This document shows, piece by piece, positions 1-8,100 of a stretch of DNA of 17,067 nt. The translations under genes and the position numbers were made by a program. Below the pieces are notes generated by a model. The model was not told the origin of the DNA and did no database searches. It was given only the letters and a program-made list of their open reading frames with translations. Source of the DNA: CAYLNM01 sp964385045 (GTDB lineage Bacteria > Planctomycetota > Phycisphaerae > Phycisphaerales > SM1A02); NCBI GenBank assembly GCA_964385045.1, contig CAYLNM010000096.1, forward strand, positions 1 to 17,067, read 5' to 3'. Each line of letters opens with the position of its first letter. Within the stretch, counting starts at the first letter, position 1.

Positions 1-168
1 GCGCGGCCCGGCGGCGGCCGACCCGGCGGCGGGGGCGGAGGCGGGGGGACCGGCACCGGTCCGGGACGAGGCGGGGGCGGGACCGGCTCGGGCCCCGGCC
101 GCGGCGTGGGCTCGGGCAGCCCCATCAACTCGCCCCCCGGCACCGGAAGCGGCGGAGGTGGCTCGTGA
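1..168 (+). CDS. C-terminal fragment of an upstream T2SS gene (probably a GspJ-like pseudopilin), Gly-rich tail
   Basis: The reading frame is open from the left edge of the window and ends at TGA 166-168, leaving 55 residues. It is almost pure low-complexity Gly with some Pro, Thr, Ser and Arg, ending INSPPGTGSGGGGS. No folded domain is visible in this part. The stop overlaps the GTG start of gspK in a GTGA junction, so the gene lies in the same operon. In T2SS operons the gene before gspK is usually gspJ, a minor pseudopilin, and a disordered Gly tail would fit the low-complexity extensions of the neighbouring genes. The GspJ identity is inferred from position only; the diagnostic N-terminal prepilin helix lies outside the window. 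Confidence 0.6.
   Translation, partial: ARPGGGRPGGGGGGGGTGTGPGRGGGGTGSGPGRGVGSGSPINSPPGTGSGGGGS
154..158 (+). promoter_or_regulatory. Shine-Dalgarno site for gspK
   Basis: A GGAGG sits inside the Gly codons at the end of the upstream gene, 6 nt before the GTG at 165. It supports choosing that GTG as the gspK start and indicates reinitiation at the GTGA overlap. Confidence 0.6.
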
Positions 169-1613
169 TCGGCGTCCGTCCGCAGGTCCAGTCGTTCCCC
201 GGACGTGGTCGCTCCGGCCCCGGTCCGCGCGGTGCCCGCGGGCCGCGTCGCCGCGGCTCCGTGGTCGTGGTGGTGATCTGGTCCATCGGGATCGCGGCGA
301 TCATCGGCACCGCGCTGCAGATCTTCGCCTTCCGTGCCGCCAACCTGGGCTCCTCGTCGGTTCACGAGATCCAGGCCCGATGGGCCGCCCGGGCCGGGGT
401 GGAGAACGCCATCGCGACGATGGCGCTGCACACCACCGAGCCGTGGCCCGATGACGCCTTCACGATCGTGCGCGACCTCGACGCGATCAGCTACCTCGAG
501 CTCCGCGACGCGGCGTACGAGGTGCTGCACCACTCGGCCCGCCTCGACGTCAACGGCCCGTTCGACGAGGCGTCCGTGGTCAACTTCAACCGCGAGCAGC
601 CCTTCATCGTGTGGGAGCTGCTCGACGACATCTCGCCGGACCAGGTGCAGGCGATCATCGACTGGACGGACGAGGACGACGAGCCCGGCCTCTTCGGGGC
701 CGAGTCCGACTACTACCTCGCTCAAGGTCTCTACGAGCCGCGGAACGGCCCGATCCGCAGCCTCGCGGAGCTGGAGCTCGTGGCCGGCGTGTGGCCCGAC
801 TTCGTCCGCGGCGAGGATGCGAACCTCAATCGCCGCCGCGATCCCAACGAGGACGACCGCGCCCGCTCGCTGCCCGAGGACGACGGCAACGGCTCGCTCG
901 ACGGCGAGTGGTCGCGGGTGCTCACCGTCAGCAGCGTCGACGACGGCGCGACCGACTCGGGCCTGCCCCGCATCCACCTGAAGCGGGCCGACCCGCTGGA
1001 GCTCGAGGACCGGCTCGGCGTGGACCGGGCCCAGGCCGATCGGCTGATCGCCTTCGGCCGGAATCCCGAGAACGAGCTGTGGCAGCTGATCGGCCTGCCG
1101 CTGGCGTCGATCGGGGACGACGGGACGATCGGCGGCGGCGGCGGCGGAGGAGGTGGCGACGGCGACGGCGAGGGCGAGGGCGAGGACGGCCAGCCGATCG
1201 TCCAGGCCGAGCCCCTCGACGATCGCCAGCTCCGCGCGGTGCTCGCCGAGTGCACGATGCGGCCGCTGTTCGATCGGCGGCCCGGGCGCATCAACGTCAA
1301 CACCGCGGCCCCGGAGCTGATCCGGGACGTGTGCGAGCTCGCCGGCTTCGACGAGTCGGTCGCCGACGAGCTGCTGTTCGTCCGCAACGGCACGCCCGAG
1401 GGCTTCACGAGCGAGGTCCAGTTCGCGGACCTCCGGGCCGAGCTCGCCCCCGCCGACGTCCAGCTCCTGGCCTCGATCTTCACCGTCCGCAGCAACGTCT
1501 ACCGGATCAGCTCCGTCGGCCGCTCGTTCGCTTCCGGCACGGAGGTTGAAATCATCGCCCTCGTGGATCGTTCGACCGTCCCCGTCCGCATCCTCGAGTA
1601 CCGGGAACGATGA
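165..1613 (+). CDS. gspK: Type II secretion minor pseudopilin GspK
   Basis: Large minor pseudopilin of 482 aa that would cap the tip of the T2SS pseudopilus in the periplasm. A basic leader (residues 1-30, ending RRR) precedes the candidate prepilin-peptidase site G31|S32 and a hydrophobic helix (about 32-55). The Glu normally at +5 is Val, as is usual for GspK and consistent with a tip position. The family signature DWTDEDDEP is at 166-174, followed by GAESDYY; INVNTA is at 376-381, the conserved Asn-Thr-Ala stretch of the second GspK lobe. Between the two lies an unusual low-complexity insert, nine Gly (323-331) followed by alternating Gly-Asp/Glu to about residue 342. The GTG start overlaps the upstream stop and has a GGAGG; the gene's own stop overlaps the next start (ATGA). 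The identification is firm; the function of the acidic Gly loop is unknown. Confidence 0.9.
   Translation: MIGVRPQVQSFPGRGRSGPGPRGARGPRRRGSVVVVVIWSIGIAAIIGTALQIFAFRAANLGSSSVHEIQARWAARAGVENAIATMALHTTEPWPDDAFTIVRDLDAISYLELRDAAYEVLHHSARLDVNGPFDEASVVNFNREQPFIVWELLDDISPDQVQAIIDWTDEDDEPGLFGAESDYYLAQGLYEPRNGPIRSLAELELVAGVWPDFVRGEDANLNRRRDPNEDDRARSLPEDDGNGSLDGEWSRVLTVSSVDDGATDSGLPRIHLKRADPLELEDRLGVDRAQADRLIAFGRNPENELWQLIGLPLASIGDDGTIGGGGGGGGGDGDGEGEGEDGQPIVQAEPLDDRQLRAVLAECTMRPLFDRRPGRINVNTAAPELIRDVCELAGFDESVADELLFVRNGTPEGFTSEVQFADLRAELAPADVQLLASIFTVRSNVYRISSVGRSFASGTEVEIIALVDRSTVPVRILEYRER
1131..1184 (+). repeat. GGC-rich and GGCGAC/GGCGAG tandem repeats inside gspK
   Basis: (GGC)5 at 1131-1145, Gly codons to 1157, then five hexamers at 1155-1184 (GGCGAC twice, GGCGAG three times). 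They encode the poly-Gly and Gly-Asp/Glu loop of GspK and are entirely in frame. Confidence 0.8.
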
Positions 1614-3646
1614 GCAGACCCCTTCCCCGCATCTCCGGAACCCTCGGCATCGTCCACCGCGCCGGCGACGAGTGGCGCGTGCTCGTGGTCGACGCCTCGG
1701 GCGCCACGCCGCGGGTCCGCTCGGCCGAGACCGTCCCCGCCTCGTCGCCGGACCGTGTCCGGTCGATGCTCGAGGACGCGAAGCCCGAGCTCGTGCTGCA
1801 GGTCGTGCCCGCCGCCGCGAGCGTCTGCCGCACGTGCACGCTGCCCGACGCCGAGGGCGAGACCCTCGACGCCGCCCTGCGGCTGCAGGCCGAGACCTGG
1901 CTGCTCGCCGGCACCCCCGAGTACCGCTACGGGGCCGCCGTCCTGCCCAAGGCCGCCGCCGAGAGCAGCCGCACCGGCCTCGTCGCCTCCTGGCCGGAGG
2001 CGGCTCGGGTCGAGCCGGCCCCTGCGCCGGGTCCCGTCCGCTGGATTCCCGAGCCGGTGGCGATGGCCGCCCTGCTCGACGCCGAGCGGCCGGCCGAGCC
2101 CCTGGTCTCGATCGATCGCGGCAGCGGATCCGTCGCCCTGGCCCTCTGCCATCCGGGCGGCGCGGCCATCCGCGCCACCCACGTCGACCTCGAGGGCGAC
2201 TGGCGGCCCCCGCTGCAGCGGGTGCTCGTCGAGACCGCCCTCGGCGGCGATCAGTCCCCCGCCTTCGCCCGTCGCCTCGCCGAGGATGTGGTCGGCGGCC
2301 TCGAGGGCATCGGCGAGCGCGAGGCCGCCTGCGTCCTGCCCGCGGCGGTGCGCGACGCCGCCGGCCGTCGCCTGCGCGACGCGGGCGGCGACGATGCGTG
2401 GTGGCGCCGCTTCGGCGTCGCGGCCGGTGGCGCCCTCGCCGCCACCGGACCGCTCGCCCCCGCGGCCATGCTCGAGCGCGACGCGGTCGTCGAGACGCCG
2501 TCGATCACCGGCCGCGTCGCCGAGGCCATCGCCCGGCCCCGCACCGCCGCGATCACGGTCGCCGCCTGCGTGCTGCTGCTGGCCGGGCTGCCCCTGATCA
2601 CCAGCGGTCTGCGGCTCGCGATCCTCCAGTCGCGGCACGGCGACGTGGCGTCGCTGGCCGAGGACGTGGCCGAGGCACGGGCCCGGCTCGCGATGTACGA
2701 CGCCCTCGAGACGCGATCGTTCCCGATGACGAAGCTGCTCGGCGACATCGCCAACAGCACGCCCGAGGGCATCAACCTGATCAACCTGCTCGTCTCGCTC
2801 GACCAGCGACAGTTCCAGGTCCGCGGCGAGGCGATCGGCCGCGCGGGCGAGGACGCGCGCCAGCGGGTGCTGCTCATGCAGCAGCGGCTGCTCGAGACCG
2901 ACGGCCTCTTCACCGCCCCGGCGATCGACTGGGACGTGGAGAACAACTTCGGCGCCTACGGGTTCGACCTCGACGCCACGATCGACCGCCCGTTCGCGCG
3001 GCCGGACTACCCCGTCGAGCGCGACTTCGGCGTCTGGACCGCCTGGATGCGGCAGCAGAACATGCCGCCCCCGGATCCCGACGGGGAGGAGGCGGACGAG
3101 CTCGCCGGCACGGGCGCCACGACGGCCGACGCCGCCCCCACCGACGCGATGGCCGACGCGGGCCCCACCGCCGCCGAGCGTCCCCCCACCCGTCCCGTCC
3201 GTCCCACGAGCACGCCGCGTCCGACGACGGAACCGTCGCGCGAGGACGAGCGTTCCGGGCGGGACCCCGACGATCGCGACGACGCCGCGCCCACGCTCAC
3301 CGACATCCCGCGGGCTTCGGACGACGACCGGTCGTCGTCGTCGCGCGTGACCCGCGGCCCTCGGACCTCCATCGGCCAGCAGGGCCGCGGCGTCGAGGGC
3401 GGCAGCCGCGACGCCCGCGAGGGCGAGGCGTTCTCGGGCGGCGAGATCCCCGAGCCGCTCACCGCGGATCAGATCGACACCATGGAGCGGTCGCAGGTGC
3501 TCGACTACATGCGGCGGGTCGGCGCCGCCCGCAGCCGCATCCGCGGCGTCGACGGACAGGAGGCGCTCGAGGAGCGGCTCAGCAACGAGTTCGAGCTGCT
3601 CAAGGCCCGGCTCCGCGAGATCGGGCGCGAGGGGGCGAGCCGATGA
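1610..3646 (+). CDS. gspL: GspL-like inner-membrane platform protein (PilM + PilN type) with long disordered tail
   Basis: A 678-aa protein with the GspL layout. Residues 1-300 look like a degenerate actin-like (PilM/GspL) cytoplasmic domain; SIDRGSGS at 167-174 resembles its phosphate loop. One membrane helix spans about 313-333. A PilN-like periplasmic part follows, with a helix/coiled coil (345-370) and LLGDIANSTPEGINLINLL near 376-394, resembling the PilN/GspL ferredoxin-like region. GspL normally recruits the GspE ATPase and pairs with GspM. It is much longer than typical GspL (about 400 aa): a Pro/Asp/Arg/Ser-rich disordered stretch (about 484-616) leads to a predicted helical tail, 617-672. 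That tail matches the secretin C terminus without gaps. The ATG overlaps the gspK stop (ATGA), with only a weak ribosome site, implying translational coupling. The GspL/PilMN assignment rests on layout, gene order and partial motifs. Confidence 0.72.
   Translation: MSRPLPRISGTLGIVHRAGDEWRVLVVDASGATPRVRSAETVPASSPDRVRSMLEDAKPELVLQVVPAAASVCRTCTLPDAEGETLDAALRLQAETWLLAGTPEYRYGAAVLPKAAAESSRTGLVASWPEAARVEPAPAPGPVRWIPEPVAMAALLDAERPAEPLVSIDRGSGSVALALCHPGGAAIRATHVDLEGDWRPPLQRVLVETALGGDQSPAFARRLAEDVVGGLEGIGEREAACVLPAAVRDAAGRRLRDAGGDDAWWRRFGVAAGGALAATGPLAPAAMLERDAVVETPSITGRVAEAIARPRTAAITVAACVLLLAGLPLITSGLRLAILQSRHGDVASLAEDVAEARARLAMYDALETRSFPMTKLLGDIANSTPEGINLINLLVSLDQRQFQVRGEAIGRAGEDARQRVLLMQQRLLETDGLFTAPAIDWDVENNFGAYGFDLDATIDRPFARPDYPVERDFGVWTAWMRQQNMPPPDPDGEEADELAGTGATTADAAPTDAMADAGPTAAERPPTRPVRPTSTPRPTTEPSREDERSGRDPDDRDDAAPTLTDIPRASDDDRSSSSRVTRGPRTSIGQQGRGVEGGSRDAREGEAFSGGEIPEPLTADQIDTMERSQVLDYMRRVGAARSRIRGVDGQEALEERLSNEFELLKARLREIGREGASR
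3458..3625 (+). other. Shared helical tail domain, copy 1 (C terminus of GspL-like protein)
   Basis: Residues 617-672 of the GspL-like protein. They align with secretin residues 942-997 over 56 positions without gaps, with 22 identities by eye. The conserved skeleton is LT......M.R...L..MR...A.R.R.R.V.G, then E.L..RLS....L...RL.E. The heptad-like spacing of Leu, Met and Arg suggests two amphipathic helices with a turn at V.G.E. After the single membrane helix this end should lie in the periplasm. Confidence 0.75.
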
Positions 3647-4254
3647 GCCTGATGGACCGCGTCACGGAGCTTCCCCGGGCCGTCCGCTGGGCGCTGGGAG
3701 CCGCCGTCCTGCTGCTCGCCTTCGTGGCGTGGGACGACAACGTGCGGCCCATCGCCGAGGGCTGGAACCGTCAGGCCGACGCGATCGAGCGGCAGCTCGC
3801 CGAGGCGCGGGAGGCCGAGCAGCTCGTCCGGGCCATCCGCGCCCGTCGCCAGCTGGTCGAGAGCCTCGGCCCGGTCGAGCTCCCCGGCCCGGACGACGAC
3901 GGCCGCGAGGCCCTCCACTCGCTGGTGGTGGACATCGTCCGGTCCTACCGGAGCGTCCGCAACGACTCGTTCAACCTCGGCGGCGGGGCGGACCGCCTGC
4001 CCGCCGCGGTGTCCCAGCGGCTGCTCGCCGCGTCCGGTCAGGCCGGCCGCCGGCTGGTCCGGATCAGCGGCGACCTCCGCTTCGACGCCGAGCCCGAGGA
4101 CGCGGTCGCGATCGTGGCCGACCTCGAGGCGCGTCCGGAGGTGGAGGCCGTGTCCCTCGTGCGCATGCTCCGCAAGGACGGCCGCACGGTGGGGGTGACC
4201 ATCGATCTCAACGCCTGGGTCGTCCAGTCGCCGCGGCGACTGGCGAGCCGGTGA
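3643..4254 (+). CDS. gspM: GspM/PilO-like inner-membrane platform protein
   Basis: A 203-aa bitopic protein. It has a short cytoplasmic N terminus, one membrane helix (about 13-30), a charged coiled-coil stretch (about 40-75, EAREAEQLVRAIRARRQL) and a small alpha/beta domain. That domain includes a beta strand RLVRISGDLRFDAEPEDA (137-154), a helix, and a second strand pair near VEAVSLVRM and TVGVTIDLNAW, the pattern expected for the ferredoxin-like fold of GspM and PilO. These proteins dimerise with the periplasmic part of GspL/PilN and hold the assembly platform. Its ATG lies in an ATGA overlap with the preceding gene, and GAGGGGG a few bases upstream can serve as ribosome site. Assignment is by topology, size and position rather than by a diagnostic motif, so PilO-like is equally acceptable. 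Confidence 0.65.
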   Translation: MSLMDRVTELPRAVRWALGAAVLLLAFVAWDDNVRPIAEGWNRQADAIERQLAEAREAEQLVRAIRARRQLVESLGPVELPGPDDDGREALHSLVVDIVRSYRSVRNDSFNLGGGADRLPAAVSQRLLAASGQAGRRLVRISGDLRFDAEPEDAVAIVADLEARPEVEAVSLVRMLRKDGRTVGVTIDLNAWVVQSPRRLASR

Positions 4255-4255
4255 C

Positions 4256-4260
4256 GGAGG
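4256..4260 (+). promoter_or_regulatory. Shine-Dalgarno site of the GspC/PilP-like gene
   Basis: GGAGG directly after the preceding stop codon, 10 nt before the ATG at 4271. It gives this gene its own translation start, unlike the overlapping genes before it. Confidence 0.5.
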
Positions 4261-4270
4261 CTTCCCCGCG

Positions 4271-4957
4271 ATGGCACGCATGACCCTCACCGGCAGCAGC
4301 CTGGTCACCCTCGGGGCCGCGGTGGTCGCCGTCGTCTCCGTGGGCGCGGCCCTGCCGCCCGTCCTCCGGGCGCTGACCGCTCCCGCGCCCGCGGAAGTCG
4401 TCCTCGCCGACACGTTCGAGCGGCTCGCCGAGGCCCACGGCGAGCGAGCCGACGCCGACCGGGCCCGGTTCGACGGTCGCAGCCTCTTCTTCGCCCCCAA
4501 GCCGCCTCCGGGGTGGTCGCCCCCGCGGCCGGAGGCCCCGCCGCCGCCTCCGCCGCCGCCCCCGCGCGACGACGAGGACGACGACGCCCCGCCGCCCCCA
4601 CCGCCGCCGCCGCCGCCGCCGCCGGAGTACGACGGCCCGCCGGTGGTCGGGATCGACGGCACCTCGGTGTACTTCGACCGTCAGGGCATCCGCATCGGCG
4701 TCGGCGAGACCGACGAGTCGCTGGGCGTGACGGTGCTGTCCGTCGAGGGGGCGCCGTGGACGGTCAAGATCGAGTACCGCGGGGCGGAGTTCGACCTGCC
4801 GCTCTTCGACCGCCCGGAGCGCTCGACGCTCTTCTCCGGCAACACCGGGCTGGGCGGGGCCGCCGGCAGCCGCAGCTCCCCGATCCTGCGTCCGGTCGGC
4901 GACCGGGCCCGGGCGACGCCCGTCCGCGGCGATCGGCCGCGCGGCCGGGACGACTGA
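4271..4957 (+). CDS. GspC/PilP-like periplasmic connector with polyproline rods
   Basis: A 228-aa protein with a single N-terminal membrane helix (about 11-30), a linker, and a compact beta-rich domain (about 123-180). This matches the GspC layout (membrane anchor, linker, homology-region domain that binds secretin N0) and that of PilP. In the beta domain VVGIDGTSVYFD (125-136) and IRIGVGETDESLGVTVLSV (140-158) alternate hydrophobic strands and turns. The linker is extraordinary: nine Pro (90-98), an acidic DDEDDD patch, then twelve Pro (107-118). The second Pro run contains eight CCG codons in a row (4601-4624). The C-terminal 40 residues look disordered and basic. A GGAGG at 4256-4260, 10 nt upstream, supports the ATG; the internal ATG at 4280 is less well spaced. 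Its place between gspM-like and gspD supports the connector role, but sequence identity to GspC is not demonstrable by eye. Confidence 0.55.
   Translation: MARMTLTGSSLVTLGAAVVAVVSVGAALPPVLRALTAPAPAEVVLADTFERLAEAHGERADADRARFDGRSLFFAPKPPPGWSPPRPEAPPPPPPPPPRDDEDDDAPPPPPPPPPPPPEYDGPPVVGIDGTSVYFDRQGIRIGVGETDESLGVTVLSVEGAPWTVKIEYRGAEFDLPLFDRPERSTLFSGNTGLGGAAGSRSSPILRPVGDRARATPVRGDRPRGRDD
4601..4624 (+). repeat. (CCG)8 in-frame microsatellite encoding proline
   Basis: Eight consecutive CCG codons form the last part of a 12-Pro run in the GspC/PilP-like linker. Length change by slippage would stay in frame and alter only the rod length. Confidence 0.8.
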
Positions 4958-5102
4958 CTCCCCACGCGTCCCGGCCGAGACTCCTGCTCTCCCCACCGTT
5001 CGATCGACCGAGCCCCGCCTTCCGCCCCCCCCCGCCACGGGCCCTCCCGGCGCGGGCCCGGCACCCCCGGCGACGGCCCCGACGTCTCTCCTGGAGGCCT
5101 CC
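4958..5102. other. Short intergenic leader before the secretin gene
   Basis: 145 bp of C-rich sequence with a run of nine C near 5025. It holds the secretin ribosome site at its end. I see no convincing -10/-35 pair and no terminator, so read-through from the upstream genes is likely. Confidence 0.4.
5093..5097 (+). promoter_or_regulatory. Shine-Dalgarno site of gspD
   Basis: GGAGG, 5 nt before the GTG at 5103. It decides that start, which gives a long basic signal-peptide N region. Confidence 0.65.
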
Positions 5103-8100
5103 GTGATCCTGCCCGCTCCCAGCCGTCCGCCCGTCCGATCCCGCCCGCGCCGCGGCCTCCGCCTCCCCCTCCCCCTCCGTCGCCCCGCCGGCGCGATCGC
5201 GCTGGCCGTGGCCGCGACGGTCGGTCTGCCGGTGCTCCTGCCGCCCGGGGGCTCCGTCGCCGCCGCCCAGTCCGAGCCCGGCGGCGCGCCGGCCGGGGGC
5301 GGCCCCGCGGCGCCCGCGGACGAGGACGGCGCCGATCGCAGGAACGGCAACGGCGAGACCCGCGGCCCCCGCGGCCGCCGCCTGCCGCCGGACGAGCTCG
5401 TCGCGCTGGGCTTCAACGACGTGGCGATCGAGGAGGTCTTCCCGTTCATCGCCGAGGAGACGGGCAAGATCGTCATCCCGGTGGACGTGAACCTGCTCCG
5501 CACCAAGCGGATCACGCTGCTCAACGACGCCCCGGTGCCGCGGTGGATGGCCCTCGACCTCGTCTTCGAGACCTTCCGGCTCAACGGCGTGGGCATCATC
5601 GAGCGGGAGGACGTGGTCGTGGTCGGCAACCTCGACACGATCACCACCAACCAGATCCCGCCGATCATCCCGGCGAGCGAGTCGATCATGGGCCGGATGG
5701 ACCGCGGCACGCTCGTCGCGAAGTTCATCCAGCTCGAGAACGTCAAGGCCTCGCAGGCCCTCGAGATCGTCCAGGAGAAGGAGCTGCCGACCTACGCGCA
5801 GCTCTCGGCCGACGACAACTCGAACCAGATCCTCGTCTACGGCGACATCGCCCTGTGCCAGCAGGTGCAGCGGATCATCGACCAGCTCGACGAGACCTTC
5901 AAGCTCCCGAGGACGCAGACCTTCCGCCTCGCCTACTCCGACGCCCTCGACATCCAGGCGTCGATCGAGGAGCTGTACAGCGACACCGGCGGGTCGGGGG
6001 CCAGCAATCGGGGCGCACGCATCCAGCGGGGCGCCCGCGGCCGCGGCAACCAGGCCCAGGCCCCGACGCCCGGCGATCCCCTCGGCCTCGAGATCGAGCT
6101 CCGCACCACCGTCAACACGCAGCAGAACAGCGTCACGGTGGTCGGCGACCCGATGGTGGTGGACGAGATCGCCCGGCTGATCGCGACCGACTGGGACCTG
6201 CCCCGCGAGCAGGGCTCCAACCGCATCTACACGCTCGAGTACACCGACCCGATCCGGGTGGCGAACGTCGTCAACGAGCTGCTCGGGCAGTCCACCGGAA
6301 CCGGCGGCGGGGCCGCCCGGCGGGTGGGTGGCCAGCAGGGCGGCGGCGACGTGGCCGACGCCCTCGCCGGCATCTACCAGATCCAGCCGTTTCCCGACAA
6401 CAACCAGCTCGTGGTGCTCGCCAAGACCGAGCAGTCGCTCGACTTCCTCGACGCGATCATCAGCGACCTCGACCAGCCGACCGAGATCGGCCTGCCGTTC
6501 GTGGTCGAGCTCAAGCACGCCGACGCCTTCCAGCTCGCCGAGCAGCTCAACGCCCTGCTGGCCGAGCCCGGCTCCGGGGCCACGATCCGGGCCCCCGAGG
6601 AGGGCCTGAGCGGCCGCGCGCTCGACCAGGAGGCCACGGGCGGCGGCGGCGAGGCGGGCTCGGCGGGCACGCTGTCCTTCCCCTGGCAGCGGGCCGGCCA
6701 GCAGAGCGACGAGCAGAGCCCCGAGAGCCAGCTCATCGGCAAGGTCCGCATCGTGCCGATCATCCGGCAGAACGCGCTCGCGATCCTCTGCCCGCGGCCG
6801 CAGACCCAGGCGGTGAAGGATCTGATCGTGTTCTTCGATCGTCCCGGCCGGCAGGTGATGCTCTCGGTGATCATCGCCGAGATCGATCTCACCAACGACC
6901 TCGCCCTCGGCCTGCGTCTCAGCTCGAACCAGGACATCCTCTCGACCGCCAATCCCGACAACGCCTTCAGCGGCACCATCGGCGGAACCGGCGAGCGGAC
7001 CGGCTCCGGTGGCTCGCTCTTCGACTCGACGGTCCTCGACGCGAGCATCAACCTCAACGTCCTGCTGCAGGCCCTCGACCAGGACACCAGCGTTCGCGTC
7101 CTGCAGCAGCCGGTCGTCTTCACCGCCGACAACCAGGAGGCCTTCTTCTTCGACGGGCAGGACATCCCGTTCATCACCGAGACGGTGATCAACTCGCAGG
7201 GCAACCCGACGGACTCCTTCGAGTACCGGTCGGTGGGCGTGATCCTCAACGCCCGTCCGCGCATCACCGCCCAGCGCGAGGTCGACATCGACCTGCGGCT
7301 CGAGCTCTCGGCGGTGGTGCCGGGGCAGACCCTGTTCGGCGGGGCGATCATCGACAAGCGGGAGACCACCACCAACGTCGTCGTCCGCAACGGCCAGACC
7401 ATCGTCCTCTCGGGCATCCTCCGCGAGTCCGAGTCGCGCATCACGCGGAAGGTGCCGCTGTTCGGCGACATTCCGCTGATCGGCGAGCTGTTCAAGAGCC
7501 GCACGAACCAGACGCAGACCACCGAGCTCGTGGCCTTCGTCACGCCGATGGTGGTGGACGACCCGTCCGAGAACGACACGAACTTCCAGGAGGACTGGCG
7601 CCGGCGGCTCGAGGCCCTCACCCGACCCGTCGAGGAGCAGATGGAGGAGTTGGAGTCGGCCGGCGAGGAGCGTTGGGGCGACCGCTTCACGCCCGGACGC
7701 TCGACCGACATCCCGGTGGAGCCGGCGCCCGAGGAGCTCGACGATCAGGTGTTCGATCCCGCCGAGACCGGTCGCGAGCGACGTCGCCGCGAGGCCGGGG
7801 GTGACGACGCGATGCCGGGGGCGACCGGCGGCGGGGCCGGGGCGGACGCGGACGCGGACGCCGGCGGCCCGGTCGCCGCCCCGTCCCGTGCGGCCGCGAG
7901 CCTCCCTCCGGGCGTGCCGCCCGCGCTCACCACCGAGGCGGTGTCGGGCATGGACCGCGACGAGCTGCTCGTCCGCATGCGGGAGCTCGCCGCCCTCCGC
8001 AACCGCTTCCGCGAGGTGCCGGGGCGCGAGTCGCTCGCCGATCGCCTCTCGCTCGACCTGATCCTCGTGTCCCGCCGCCTCGCCGAGCTCGACGCGCTCG

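Noticed and set aside
1546..3642. A long open + frame that continues into the GspM-like gene, giving a single apparent 902-aa protein
   Set aside because: Its first 699 codons give Arg/Ala/Gly/Pro-rich shadow protein overlapping the GspL-like gene. The real gene in this frame starts at the ATG at 3643, with an ATGA overlap and a membrane helix right after.
4538..4624. A - strand Gly-rich protein opposite the GspC/PilP-like gene
   Set aside because: Poly-Gly is just the complement of the Pro codons; no start site or fold supports it.
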